Assembly (NCBI RefSeq): GCF_016907755.1
Contig: NZ_JAFBCN010000001.1
Location: 4,154,001 to 4,218,000 of the forward strand
Source: Cellulosimicrobium cellulans
GTDB taxonomy: Bacteria > Actinomycetota > Actinomycetes > Actinomycetales > Cellulomonadaceae
Direction: 5' to 3'
DNA: 64,000 nt
The first letter of the stretch is position 1. Every line of letters starts with the position of its first letter. The notes below the pieces were generated by a model. It was given only the letters and a program-made list of their open reading frames with translations, did no database searches and had not been told where the DNA came from. Below, piece after piece: positions 43,706 to 52,597 of the stretch. The position numbers were made by a program, and so were the translations under genes.

Positions 43706-46700
43706 GGGTCGTCCCAGGCCGTCCGCGCGAGCGCGTCCTGCGCCGCGTCCGGGTCGCGGAGCGCCTCCTCGAGCACGAACCGCGCGCCGTGGCGTCCCGT
43801 CGCGACCGCGAGCCCCGCCGCGAGCCCGGCCGGCCCGGTCGCGTGCACGACGGCGTCCGCTCCCCCGCCGCGCTCCACCCACCACGAGACTGCGACCCCG
43901 CCCACGCGCAGGTCGTCGTGACGTTCCCAGGTGCGAGGCGCCGGACCGTCGAGGACCGCGCGCACCGCCTCGGGGACGTCGCCACGACGGCCGGGGGCGT
44001 CGGGGGCGGGAGCGGTGCGCGGGACGGTCCGGACGTCCAGGAGGTCGGCGACCTCGGCCAGGAGCCCCGGCGGCGCCGGGAGGACCGCACGGACGGGTGA
44101 CCACATCGGGTCGGGGGCGACGGCGACGTCGTCCGCACCGACCACGACCACGGCGCCGGCACGCAGCGCGGGCACCCGGTCGGGCGGCGGGTCCAGCCGC
44201 TCGCCCCGGGCCGCGAGGACGCCGAGCGCACGCCAGAGCGTCAGCGCGGCCCGCGCGTCGACCGCCTCTCCGACGTCGGGCAGGTCGTCCAGCAGCTCGA
44301 CCCACTCGTCCGGCTCGAGCTCCGCGAGGTCCCGTACGCCGCCCAGCGCGGCCAGCACCTCGTCGTCGAGCCCTGCCACCTCCGGCGGGGCCGGACGCAG
44401 GAACGGGACGTACCGGGGGCCCGAGCCGAGCGCGAACGCCCCGCCGAGCTCCTCGCGCAGCCACCACGCGGTGTAGGAGCGCGCCGTGGTGGTCCGACCT
44501 CCCTCGGCCCGCACCGGGGCGAGCAGCGCCTCCCGGGTGGCGGGATCCGTGGAGAGGCGCGCGAGCGCGTCCGGCCACGCCGCGTCGGCGACCGCGTCGA
44601 GGTCCGCGACCGCGACGACGTCGCCCACGTACGCCTCGGGACCGAGCGTCGCCGCGAGGTACGCGAGGTACCCGCCCCAGTCGGACAGCCAGCCCTCCGG
44701 GGCGTGCGGGTCCAGGTCCGGCTCGTCGTCGGCCGACGCGGGCGTGAGCACGTCGCGCACCTGCAGCACCCCCAGCCCGTCGGCCGCGCCCACCGCGCGC
44801 AGCACCGGCCCGCCCCAGCGGTCGACGACCGCGGGATCGACCAGGTCGAGCGTGTCGAGCGCGTCCGCGGCCCACGTCCCGGGCAGCGCGCAGCCGCGCA
44901 CGGGCGACCATTCGTCGTCGGCCGTCGGGACGGGCAGCTCACCCCACCAGAACGGCAGCCCCGCCCGTGCCGGGTCCGGTGCCGCACGCACCGCGGTCGC
45001 GACCAGCGCGAGCAGCCGCTCCACGTCCGCCGTCGGGTCGTCGCCCGCGTCCGCCGTGTCCGCCGCCGCGAGGACGCGCTCGCGCACGGCCCCGTCGGAG
45101 AGCACCGTCCGCAGGTCGGTCACCCGTGCCCCGAGGCGCTCGAGCAGCGGGTGCGCGGCGCGCGGGTCGACCACGCGCAGCCCGAGCCCGGTCGCGTCGC
45201 GCGCATCGATCACCCCGCCGTCCGACGGCGCGCCCGACCCGGCGTCCAGGAGCAGCAGGCCCCGCGCACCGCGCACGACCCGCCCGCCGAGCAGCGGCAC
45301 GGGGAGCGCCCCCAGCGCCTCGAGCACCGACCGGTCGCCGGCGTGCGGCGCGAGGGCGTCGTACAGGTCGCGCCAGCGCGCCGGGTCGGCGACGAGCGGG
45401 AGGTCGTCCACGACGTCCGCGAGGTCCACGACCTGCGCACCGAGCGACCGCGCGACCGCGCGGAGCGGCCCCGGGACGTCCACGAGGTGCGCGAGCCCGA
45501 GCTCGGCCCGCACGCGCGCGTCGCCCACGTCCCCCGTGAGGACGCGCGCTTCGGCGGGCGTGACCAGGGCTCGCCGGTCGGCCGCAGCCCCGGCCTCGTC
45601 GTCGGCCACCCCGAGCGGCTCCTCGGCACCCCGCGCGGGCAGCGCGTCGAGCGGGAGGAGCGGGGTCCGGGCGAGCGCCGCCTCCGCCGCTGCTCGGACC
45701 TCTGCGTCGACCGTGCTCGCCGGGAGCCCGGTCGGGACGAGGGCGAGCACGTCCGCGCCACGCGTGTGCGCGAGCTCCGCGAGCAGCTCCGCGTACGCCC
45801 GCCCGGCCGCGCGCGCGACGTGCACGGTGACCGGGCCGGGCGGGACGTGGCGGCGCGCCGGGTCCAGCGGGAACGTCGCCAGGAGCAGCGCGGGGAACGT
45901 GAGGCGCTCGTCGGTGGGGGTCGGGGCGTGCAGGACCTCGGTGCGCGCACCGTCGTCGGGCAGCGCCCACGTGACCGCCCACCGCGTCGTCGCGCGCTCC
46001 TCGACCGGGCGGTCCGCGAGCAGCGCCGGGTCGATCGACCCCTCGCGCCGCAGGACGGTCCACCGGTCGGCGACGTCCGCGACACGGCGCTGCTCGACGC
46101 CGTCCCCGGTCACGACGACCTCGGCGAGGGCAGGGAGCGCGAGCAGGAGCGGGTCGCCCACGTCGGCGAGCTCCGCGCGGACCGCGGCGAGCGCGTCCGC
46201 GTCGCGCAGCTCGACCTCGACGACCGTGTCGTAGCCCGCCGGCACCTCGACGCGGGTCGGGAACGGGAGGCGCAGCACCGGGAGCCGGTCGCCGCGGCGC
46301 GCCACCTCGGCGGCGAGGTCGGGACGGTCGGCGACCACGTCGTCGACCGCGGCGCGCGTGCGCTCGAGCGACAGCTCGACGGCGCTCTCCCCCGCCCCGA
46401 CCCGCACCCGGTCGGAGACCGACCGGACCGCCGCGAAGCCGACCCCGAAACGGCCGACCGTGGACGCCCGGCCGTCGGCGTCGCGCGTACCGCGCCCCGT
46501 CGCGGACGCGCGCAGCGCGACGAGCGACGCGACGCCCGAGGCGTCCAGCGGCTCGCCGGTGTTCGCCGCGCGCAGCACCCAGGGCTCGTCCGGGCCCGAC
46601 GGCGCGTGCAGGCTCAGGCGCAGCCGCCCCGGGACCCCGGCGCGGGCCGCGGCGTCCGCGGCGTTCTGCGCGAGCTCGACGACGACCCGCCCCCGGTACG

Positions 46701-46818
46701 ACCCGTGGGCGTGGTCCTCCTCGGTGTTCGCGTCCTCGCGCAGACGCGTCGGCGACGACCGCCACGCCTCCAGGACCGCACGGCGCAGCGCGGCCGTCCC
46801 GAAGACGTCGTCCGTCAC
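43681..46818 (-). CDS. Sacsin-like GHKL ATPase, very large
   Basis: 1045 residues. The N-terminal ~230 residues form an HSP90/sacsin-type GHKL ATPase: EDANTEEDHAHGSYRGRVV, N-box E48/N52 in VELAQNAADAA, and the glycine motif TVGRFGVGFAAVRSVSDRV near 120-140. The remaining ~800 residues are Ala/Asp/Val-rich repeats without recognised domains. Sacsin relatives are chaperone-like; the bacterial role is unknown. GTG 46818 overlaps the DUF3027 stop by 4 nt (GTGA), so the gene is coupled to it; the longer upstream reading is a shadow. Third gene of a cold shock/DUF3027/ATPase operon. Confidence 0.82.
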   Translation of the reverse strand: MTDDVFGTAALRRAVLEAWRSSPTRLREDANTEEDHAHGSYRGRVVVELAQNAADAAARAGVPGRLRLSLHAPSGPDEPWVLRAANTGEPLDASGVASLVALRASATGRGTRDADGRASTVGRFGVGFAAVRSVSDRVRVGAGESAVELSLERTRAAVDDVVADRPDLAAEVARRGDRLPVLRLPFPTRVEVPAGYDTVVEVELRDADALAAVRAELADVGDPLLLALPALAEVVVTGDGVEQRRVADVADRWTVLRREGSIDPALLADRPVEERATTRWAVTWALPDDGARTEVLHAPTPTDERLTFPALLLATFPLDPARRHVPPGPVTVHVARAAGRAYAELLAELAHTRGADVLALVPTGLPASTVDAEVRAAAEAALARTPLLPLDALPARGAEEPLGVADDEAGAAADRRALVTPAEARVLTGDVGDARVRAELGLAHLVDVPGPLRAVARSLGAQVVDLADVVDDLPLVADPARWRDLYDALAPHAGDRSVLEALGALPVPLLGGRVVRGARGLLLLDAGSGAPSDGGVIDARDATGLGLRVVDPRAAHPLLERLGARVTDLRTVLSDGAVRERVLAAADTADAGDDPTADVERLLALVATAVRAAPDPARAGLPFWWGELPVPTADDEWSPVRGCALPGTWAADALDTLDLVDPAVVDRWGGPVLRAVGAADGLGVLQVRDVLTPASADDEPDLDPHAPEGWLSDWGGYLAYLAATLGPEAYVGDVVAVADLDAVADAAWPDALARLSTDPATREALLAPVRAEGGRTTTARSYTAWWLREELGGAFALGSGPRYVPFLRPAPPEVAGLDDEVLAALGGVRDLAELEPDEWVELLDDLPDVGEAVDARAALTLWRALGVLAARGERLDPPPDRVPALRAGAVVVVGADDVAVAPDPMWSPVRAVLPAPPGLLAEVADLLDVRTVPRTAPAPDAPGRRGDVPEAVRAVLDGPAPRTWERHDDLRVGGVAVSWWVERGGGADAVVHATGPAGLAAGLAVATGRHGARFVLEEALRDPDAAQDALARTAWDDPQSSDDAP

Positions 46819-47780
46819 TCCTGCGGCTCGTCCGCCGCCGGCTCGGAGGCCGGCTGGGCGTCGGCCGGCCGGGACTCCAGCGCGGCTCCCGGCTCCGGGG
46901 CGTCGGCCGTCGGCTCGGGGGCGACGGCGTCGGCCTCCGGCTCCGCCACCGTCTCCTCGGCGGGCTCTGCCGGCGGGGCGACGGACTCGAGCAGCGAGAC
47001 GATCTCGACGTGCAGCTCGTCGACCAGGGGGTCGGCGTCCGGCCAGTCGCTCCGGTGCGGCTCGACGTCGGTCTCCGAGTGCGCGCCGCAGCCGTGGTCG
47101 AGGCTCACGACCTTGCCGTCGTCGGGCGACCACGCGTTCGCGCACACGCCGAACACCTGGCCGAGGCTGCCCTGGAGCGTGACGAGGAAGCCGCACGACC
47201 CGCACTCGGCGGCCGAGGCCACGGCGCCGCGCGCCGTCGGTCCGCGAGAGCCGCGGTACCAGCGCTCGGCGGCCTCGTCACGGCCCTGCGGGGACAGCAC
47301 GCGGGCACGCGCGAGGGCGAGCTCGTCGATAGCGACCGCGTCCTGCTCCTCGTCGCCGGTGGGGACGTAGCCGGGCTCGAGACGCGGGTCGTCGGCGCGG
47401 AACGGGAGCACGTCGCCCGGCCCCACGTCGCCCGGCTGCAGGCGCTCGGACCACGGGAGCCACGACGGCGCGAGCAGCGCGCCGTCGCCCGGCAGCAGCT
47501 CGACCTCGCACACCGTGGCCGTCCGGCCGCGCGGCACGCGCGCGAGGGTGACGGTCCAGTGCCAGCCGCGGTAGCCGCGCATCGTGCACGCGAACCGGTG
47601 GGAGATGAGGCGGTCCGCCTCCGCGAACGTGCCGAGGTGCTCCCCGACGTCCTCGGGGCGCTCGGCGACCTCCTGGGCCGCGGCGCGCGCGAGCTCGACC
47701 GCGCCCGTGAGCACGGCGTCCCGCGCGGCACGCGCGGACACTCCCCGGGAACGCTCCTCGGCGGCAGCCACGGCGACCAT
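46815..47780 (-). CDS. DUF3027-family protein
   Basis: 321 residues. Conserved core: LISHRFACTMRGYRGWHWTVTLARVPRG, VCEVELLPGDGALLAPSWLPWSERLQPGDVGPGDVLP and a zinc-like cluster AECGSCGFLVTLQGSLGQVFGVCANAWSPDDG followed by LDHGCGAHSETDV. DUF3027 is a conserved actinobacterial family without known function; the cysteines could bind metal. The last ~90 residues are an acidic Ala/Pro/Glu tail. ATG one nucleotide after the cold shock gene's stop, so the two are coupled. Confidence 0.85.
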   Translation of the reverse strand: MVAVAAAEERSRGVSARAARDAVLTGAVELARAAAQEVAERPEDVGEHLGTFAEADRLISHRFACTMRGYRGWHWTVTLARVPRGRTATVCEVELLPGDGALLAPSWLPWSERLQPGDVGPGDVLPFRADDPRLEPGYVPTGDEEQDAVAIDELALARARVLSPQGRDEAAERWYRGSRGPTARGAVASAAECGSCGFLVTLQGSLGQVFGVCANAWSPDDGKVVSLDHGCGAHSETDVEPHRSDWPDADPLVDELHVEIVSLLESVAPPAEPAEETVAEPEADAVAPEPTADAPEPGAALESRPADAQPASEPAADEPQE

Positions 47781-47781
47781 G

Positions 47782-48165
47782 TCAGCCCTCGATCTCGTCG
47801 GCGACCACGCGCAGGACCTTGGCGACCATCGTGGCCTTGCCCTTCTCCGGGTAGCGGCCCTTGCCGAGCCCGTCGCGGATCCGGTCGAGCTCCTTGATGA
47901 GGTCCTCCACGATGACCGCCATCTCGTCCGCCGAGCGGCGCTTCGCCTTGACCACGGACGGGGCCGGGTCGAGGAGCGTGACCGCGAGCGCCTGCGGGCC
48001 GCGACGCCCGTCGGCGACGCCGAAGTCCACCCGGGCGCCCGGCTTGGGCGCGGGGGCGTCCGCGGGCAGCGCGGAGGCGTGCAGGAAGACCTCGCCGCCG
48101 TCGTCGTTGGCGATGAAGCCGAACCCGCGTTCGGTGTCGAACCACTTGACCTTGCCGGTGGGCAC
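47782..48165 (-). CDS. Cold shock domain protein with C-terminal extension
   Basis: 127 residues. Cold shock domain (1-65): VPTGKVKWFDTERGFGFIANDDGGEVFLHASAL holds RNP-1 (GFGFI) and RNP-2 (VFLHASAL). The C-terminal ~60 residues (SADEMAVIVEDLIKELDRIRDGLGKGRYPEKGK) are an actinobacterial extension. Binds single-stranded RNA/DNA. GTG 48165, with GAGG 5 nt upstream. First gene of the operon with DUF3027 and the sacsin-like ATPase. Longer in-frame readings upstream are shadows. Confidence 0.92.
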   Translation of the reverse strand: MPTGKVKWFDTERGFGFIANDDGGEVFLHASALPADAPAPKPGARVDFGVADGRRGPQALAVTLLDPAPSVVKAKRRSADEMAVIVEDLIKELDRIRDGLGKGRYPEKGKATMVAKVLRVVADEIEG

Positions 48166-48205
48166 GTGGACCTCGTTCGTGCTCGTAGGAACCAGAACCC
48201 CCAGG

Positions 48206-48955
48206 CTACCGGCCGGACGGCGGCAAGGCCGCATCCGTCCCGCGTGGGACGACCCCGGCGTCGGCGCCGACGCGCAGGGCGACGGCGTCGAACCACTGCG
48301 CGTAGTCCGCGACGGTGCGGTGGAGGTGGCCGAACAGCTCGAAGGAGACCGTGCCGAACAGGGTCGTCCAGGCGACGAGCGTGCGTACGACGGCCTCCGC
48401 CGGGGCGTCGGCGCCGACGAGCCCGCGCGACGCGACGTACGCGACGGCGGGAGCGACGAGCGCGCCCGCGTCACCGGCCGACGGCGGGGCGGGCGCGGGG
48501 CCCTCGCCGTCCGCCCAGGAGTCGGCGACGACCCGGACGAGGGTCCGCACGACGCGCGTCGCCGGCTCGACGGTGTCCTGCGGCGCCGCGTACCCCGGGA
48601 CGGGCGTGCCGTAGAGGAGGGCGAAGTCGCCGGGGCGCTGGACGCACCACGACCGCAGCGCCCGGCAGGCGGCGAGCCACCGGCCGGTCAGGTCGTCGCG
48701 CGCGACGGCGGCCTCCGCAGCCTCGACGGCGGCGCCGAGCTCGTCGTAGCACTCGACGAGGAGCGCGGTGAGCAGCGCGTCGCGGCTCGGGAAGTACCGG
48801 TAGACGGCGGACGACACCATGCCGACGTCGCGCGCGACGGCCCGCAGCGAGAGCGCGGCGGGGCCGTCGGCCACGAGGCGCGCGCGGGCGGCGTCGAGGA
48901 TGTCGCGCGTCAGGGTCTCGCGCGCGAGGGCGCGTGCCGTGCGAGGAGCCGTCAT
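48206..48955 (-). CDS. TetR-family regulator
   Basis: 249 residues. HTH: RDILDAARARLVADGPAALSLRAVARDVGMVSSAVYRYFPSRDALLTALLVE (~18-70), with the YRYFPSR recognition end typical of the family. C-terminal helices PAEAVVRTLVAWTTLFGTVSFELFGHLH fit the TetR_C_13 (WHG-like) type. Divergent from the NAD-dependent epimerase gene. Palindromic sites at 48973-49062 suggest it represses itself and that gene. ATG 48955; the very long reading that contains it is an artefact across opposite-strand genes. Confidence 0.9.
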   Translation of the reverse strand: MTAPRTARALARETLTRDILDAARARLVADGPAALSLRAVARDVGMVSSAVYRYFPSRDALLTALLVECYDELGAAVEAAEAAVARDDLTGRWLAACRALRSWCVQRPGDFALLYGTPVPGYAAPQDTVEPATRVVRTLVRVVADSWADGEGPAPAPPSAGDAGALVAPAVAYVASRGLVGADAPAEAVVRTLVAWTTLFGTVSFELFGHLHRTVADYAQWFDAVALRVGADAGVVPRGTDAALPPSGR

Positions 48956-48972
48956 CCCGTCAGGGTGGCAGA

Positions 48973-49062
48973 CGAGAGCGCCGCCCACAAACGAGAGCAC
49001 CGCTCTTGCGCAAGCGGACGGTGCGTGCCATGCTCCTCGACGAAGCGAGAGCACTGCTCTCG
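48973..49062. promoter_or_regulatory. TetR operator sites CGAGAGC-N3-GCTCTYG
   Basis: Site 1: CGAGAGC-ACC-GCTCTTG (48992-49008). Site 2: CGAGAGC-ACT-GCTCTCG (49046-49062), a perfect palindrome. A half-site CGAGAGC occurs at 48973-48979. Spacing between the two sites is 54 nt. They sit between the divergent tetR and epimerase genes. Confidence 0.75.
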
Positions 49063-49075
49063 GAAAGGAGACCCC

Positions 49076-50014
49076 ATGTCCAGCGCACCTTCCTCGGCCG
49101 ACCGGCACGTCGTCGTCGGCGCCGGGCCCGTCGGCCGGCACGTCGCCGCGGAGCTCGCCACCCGCGGGTCGCACGTCACCGTCGTCACCCGTAGCGGCCG
49201 GGACACCGGCGTCGCGGGCGCCACGCACCTCGCTCTCGACGCCTCCGACGCGGACGCCCTCGCCCGTGTCGCCGAGGGCGCCGACGTGCTCTACAACTGC
49301 GCCAACCCCGGCGACTACACGCAGTGGGAGCGCGTGTGGCCGCCCCTCGCGACGGCGATGCTCACCGCCGTCGAGCGCACCGGCGCCGTCTACGCGATCA
49401 CGGGCAACCTCTACCCGTACGGCCCCGTCGACGGGCCGATGACCGAAGACCTGCCCGACGTCGCGACCGACCACAAGGGCGTCCTGCGCGCCCGGCTGTG
49501 GGCCGACGCGCTCGCCGCGCACCGCGCCGGTCGCGCGCGCGTCGTCGAGGTGCGCAGCTCCGACTTCGTCGGGCCCGGGGTCGGGAGCAACGGGCACGTC
49601 TCGCGCGTCGTCCCGGCCGCCCTGCGCGGGCGTGCCGTGACCATGATCGGGCGCACCGACCTGCCGCACTCGTTCACCGACGTCCAGGACGCCGCCCGCA
49701 CGCTGGTCGCGGCGGCGGCCGACCCCGACGCTCACGGCCGCACGTGGCACACGCCGAGCAACCCGCCCCGCACCCAGCGCGAGGCGCTCACCGACGTCCT
49801 CGCGAGCGCCGGGCACCCGCCCGTCCGGGTCCGCTCGCTGCGCGGCGCCGGCCTCGCCGCCGCCGGACTCTTCTCGCCGCTGCTGCGCGAGCTCCGCGAC
49901 CTCGCCTACCAGTGGGACCGCCCCTACGTGCTCGACGACACGGCAGCGCGTGCCCGCTTCGGGATCGAGCCGACGCCCTGGGACGAGGTCTGCCGGCGCA
50001 CCGCCCGCGGCTGA
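49076..50014 (+). CDS. NAD-dependent epimerase/dehydratase-like protein
   Basis: 312 residues, extended SDR. Rossmann motif DRHVVVGAGPVGRHVAAELATRG (~10-32), YNCANPGDYTQWERVW, and YAITGNLYPYGPVDGPMTEDLP in place of the S-x-YxxxK catalytic pattern, an atypical SDR. VEVRSSDFVGPGVG and FTDVQDAARTL are family landmarks. Substrate unknown; the TetR partner suggests inducible detoxification or sugar/steroid modification. ATG 49076 with AAGGAG about 5 nt upstream. Confidence 0.87.
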   Translation: MSSAPSSADRHVVVGAGPVGRHVAAELATRGSHVTVVTRSGRDTGVAGATHLALDASDADALARVAEGADVLYNCANPGDYTQWERVWPPLATAMLTAVERTGAVYAITGNLYPYGPVDGPMTEDLPDVATDHKGVLRARLWADALAAHRAGRARVVEVRSSDFVGPGVGSNGHVSRVVPAALRGRAVTMIGRTDLPHSFTDVQDAARTLVAAAADPDAHGRTWHTPSNPPRTQREALTDVLASAGHPPVRVRSLRGAGLAAAGLFSPLLRELRDLAYQWDRPYVLDDTAARARFGIEPTPWDEVCRRTARG

Positions 50015-50052
50015 GCACCCGGACCGTCCGCCGGCCGTGGCCGAGCGGCGCG

Positions 50053-50058
50053 TAACAT
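50053..50058 (+). promoter_or_regulatory. -10 element TAACAT, leaderless start
   Basis: TAACAT ends 7 nt before ATG 50066; GGCGCG upstream, no ribosome site. Confidence 0.5.
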
Positions 50059-50065
50059 CGAACGG

Positions 50066-52534
50066 ATGGCCACCTCCCGGCCCGAGCGGGCTCCGACGTA
50101 CAGCGAGTCGCTGCGCCAGCGCGACGACGCCGCCCTGGTCGCGCTGCTCCGGCGGCGGCCCGACCTCGCGACCCCGTCGCCCTCGACACTCCTCTCGCTC
50201 GCCGCGCGCGCGATGAACCGGACAAGCCTGGAACGGGCGCTCGCGGGGCTGGACGAGCTCACGCTGCACGTCCTGGAGTCGGTGCTGGTCCTCGACTCGG
50301 TGGGGTCGTCCGCGACGGCGGCGACGGTCGCCCGCGCGACGGGCGTCGACCGGGCGCGTGTCACCGCGGCGCTCGCCCTTCTCGACGAGCTCGCGCTCGT
50401 GTGGACGCCGGGCGCGCGGGCGGCCGGGTCCCGCCCGGCGCCGGGTCTCGCCGAGGTCCTGGGTCCGCACCCCGCCGGCCTGGGCCCGGTCGCGACCGCG
50501 CCCGGCGCGTCGGCCGCCGGCCCTCCGTCCGACCTGCCCGACGACGCGCCGCCGGGCGCCCGGGCCATCCTCGACGCGCTGACGTGGGGACCGCCCGTCG
50601 GCGTCGCTCCCCGGTCGGACCCGTCGGCCCGGCGTGCGACGGACTGGCTCGTGGGCCACGGCTACCTGCGCGCGACCGACGAGCGCCACGTGGTGCTGCC
50701 GCGCGAGGTCGGGCTCGCCCTGCGCGGCGACCGCACCCACCGCGACGTCCGGACGGCGCCGCCCGTCCCGGACGTCCGCGAGCTCCCGACGGCGACGGTC
50801 GCCGCCGAGTCCGCGAGCGCCGGGCTCGAGGCCGTGCGGCTCGTCGCGCGGCTCGTGACGCACTGGACCGAGCACCCGCCGGGCGTGCTGCGCGCGGGCG
50901 GGCTCGGGGTGCGCGACCTGCGGCGGGCCGCCGTCGCGCTCGAGGTGGACGACCCGACGGCGGCCGCGGTCGTCGAGCTGGCGGCGGCGGCCGGGCTCGT
51001 GGCCGACGACGGCGACGACCCGCCCACGTTCACCCCGACCCTCGCGGCGGAGGACTGGCTCGACGACGACCTGGGCGACCGGTGGGCGACGCTCGCCCGC
51101 GGCTGGTGGCGTTCGCGCCGCACTCCCTGGCTCGTGGGCAGCCGCGACGAGAAGGGAGCCCTGCGCGCCGCGCTCGACCCGGAGCTGTGGCGCCCGTGGG
51201 TGCCCCGGCTCCGCCGGTCCGTCCTGGACGTCCTCGACCTCGCCCCCGGGCGCCCGCTCGCCGCGGCCGACGTCGTCGCCGTCCTGCGGTGGCGTACGCC
51301 GCGCGCGGTGCCGCCGGAGCAGGCGGTCGCGGGGCTGCTGCGCGAGGCCGCGCTGCTCGGGGTGACGGGGGCCGGCGCCCTCGCTCCCCCGGGCCGGGTC
51401 CTCCTCGGGGCCGACGACGCGGCGTCGCCGTCCGGGACCGGGCCGGCCGACCTCGGCGCCGCCTTCGAGGCGGTGCTCCCGACCGAGGTCGACGACCTGC
51501 TGCTCCAGGGCGACCTCACGGGCATCGTGCCGGGGCGGCCGTCGCGCACGCTCGAGCGGCTCGTGGAGGTCGCGGCCGACGTCGAGTCGCGCGGCGCCGC
51601 GACGACGGTCCGCTTCACCCCGGACTCCGTCCTGCGCGCGCTCGACCGGGGCGCGACGGCCGACGAGCTCCTGGGCGACCTCGCGGCGCACTCGCGCACG
51701 CCCGTGCCCCAGCCGCTGGAGTACCTGGTGCGGGACACGGCCCGCCGCCACGGTCGGGTCCGTGTGGGGACGGCGTCGTCGTACGTGCGCGCCGAGGACC
51801 CGGTGCTGCTCGCGGGGATCGCGGAGGACCCGGTCCTGCGCGGGCTGGGCCTCGTGCTCCTCGCGCCCACGGTCCTCGCGTCCTCGGCACCCGCCGGGGA
51901 GCTGCAGGAGGCGCTGCGCGCGCGCGGCGTCCCGGCCGTCGTGGAGGGCCCGGACGGGCGCGTGCTCGTCGCGGACCGGGCGGCACGTCGGGGCGGGCCC
52001 GACGACGTCGCACCGCCCCGGCGCGGACGGCTCGCCACCGCGGGCCGACGCGGACGGGCGCGGACGGGAGTCGTCCCGGGGTCCGGTGCGCGCGTCGACG
52101 AACCCGGTTCTGGCCCCGACCGGGGGGAAGCGCGCTTCGCGGACCTCGTGGCGCGGCTGCGCGCCGCCGACTCCCGCGCCGCCGCGCAGGCCGACGGCGG
52201 CACGGGCCGGGCCACGGGTGACCGCAGCGTGTCGAGCGGGGGCGACCGGGCGCCGTCGGGCACGAACGGGCACAGCGGGTCCAGCGGGTACGACCTCGGG
52301 GAGGGAACATCCGACCCGGTGGCCGCGTTGGGTCTGCTGCGCGAGGCCATCGCGGACGGGGCGATGGTCTGGCTCGAGGTGGTGGGGCCGACCGGAGGGC
52401 AGGACCGCCGCCGCGTCCGACCCCTCACCCTCGACGCGGGACGGCTGCGCGCGCAGGACCCGGCGCGCGACGCCGAGCTCACGGTCGCGGTCCACCGCAT
52501 CGCCTCCGTCACCCCGGACGCCCCGCCGAGGTAG
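50066..52534 (+). CDS. Helicase-associated protein (Helicase_C_3 / XPB N-terminal-like)
   Basis: 822 residues. N-terminal winged-helix-like region SLAARAMNRTSLERALAGLDELTLHVLESVLVLDSVG, then repeats of similar helices; no Walker A/B, so it is not an active helicase itself. The C-terminal WYL-like beta part (GAMVWLEVVGPTGGQDRRRVRPLTLDAGRLRAQDPA) follows a low-complexity linker (residues ~670-745). In actinobacteria this family is found directly upstream of XPB and is presumed to work with it. Leaderless start. Its TAG stop is part of a GAGGTAGA hairpin arm before the XPB gene. Confidence 0.87.
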   Translation: MATSRPERAPTYSESLRQRDDAALVALLRRRPDLATPSPSTLLSLAARAMNRTSLERALAGLDELTLHVLESVLVLDSVGSSATAATVARATGVDRARVTAALALLDELALVWTPGARAAGSRPAPGLAEVLGPHPAGLGPVATAPGASAAGPPSDLPDDAPPGARAILDALTWGPPVGVAPRSDPSARRATDWLVGHGYLRATDERHVVLPREVGLALRGDRTHRDVRTAPPVPDVRELPTATVAAESASAGLEAVRLVARLVTHWTEHPPGVLRAGGLGVRDLRRAAVALEVDDPTAAAVVELAAAAGLVADDGDDPPTFTPTLAAEDWLDDDLGDRWATLARGWWRSRRTPWLVGSRDEKGALRAALDPELWRPWVPRLRRSVLDVLDLAPGRPLAAADVVAVLRWRTPRAVPPEQAVAGLLREAALLGVTGAGALAPPGRVLLGADDAASPSGTGPADLGAAFEAVLPTEVDDLLLQGDLTGIVPGRPSRTLERLVEVAADVESRGAATTVRFTPDSVLRALDRGATADELLGDLAAHSRTPVPQPLEYLVRDTARRHGRVRVGTASSYVRAEDPVLLAGIAEDPVLRGLGLVLLAPTVLASSAPAGELQEALRARGVPAVVEGPDGRVLVADRAARRGGPDDVAPPRRGRLATAGRRGRARTGVVPGSGARVDEPGSGPDRGEARFADLVARLRAADSRAAAQADGGTGRATGDRSVSSGGDRAPSGTNGHSGSSGYDLGEGTSDPVAALGLLREAIADGAMVWLEVVGPTGGQDRRRVRPLTLDAGRLRAQDPARDAELTVAVHRIASVTPDAPPR

Positions 52535-52586
52535 AGCCCTGGTCACGACCACGCCTCCACCTCGCGGCACCACGGTTCTACCTCGG
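52526..52586. terminator. Hairpin with GAGGTAGA arms between the two helicase genes
   Basis: 18-nt arms 52526-52543 and 52569-52586 match at 16 positions. The left arm contains the TAG stop of the preceding gene. It may attenuate read-through into XPB. Shares the CGAGGTAGARCC motif with 29259-29331. Confidence 0.5.
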
Positions 52587-52597
52587 CAAGGAGACAC

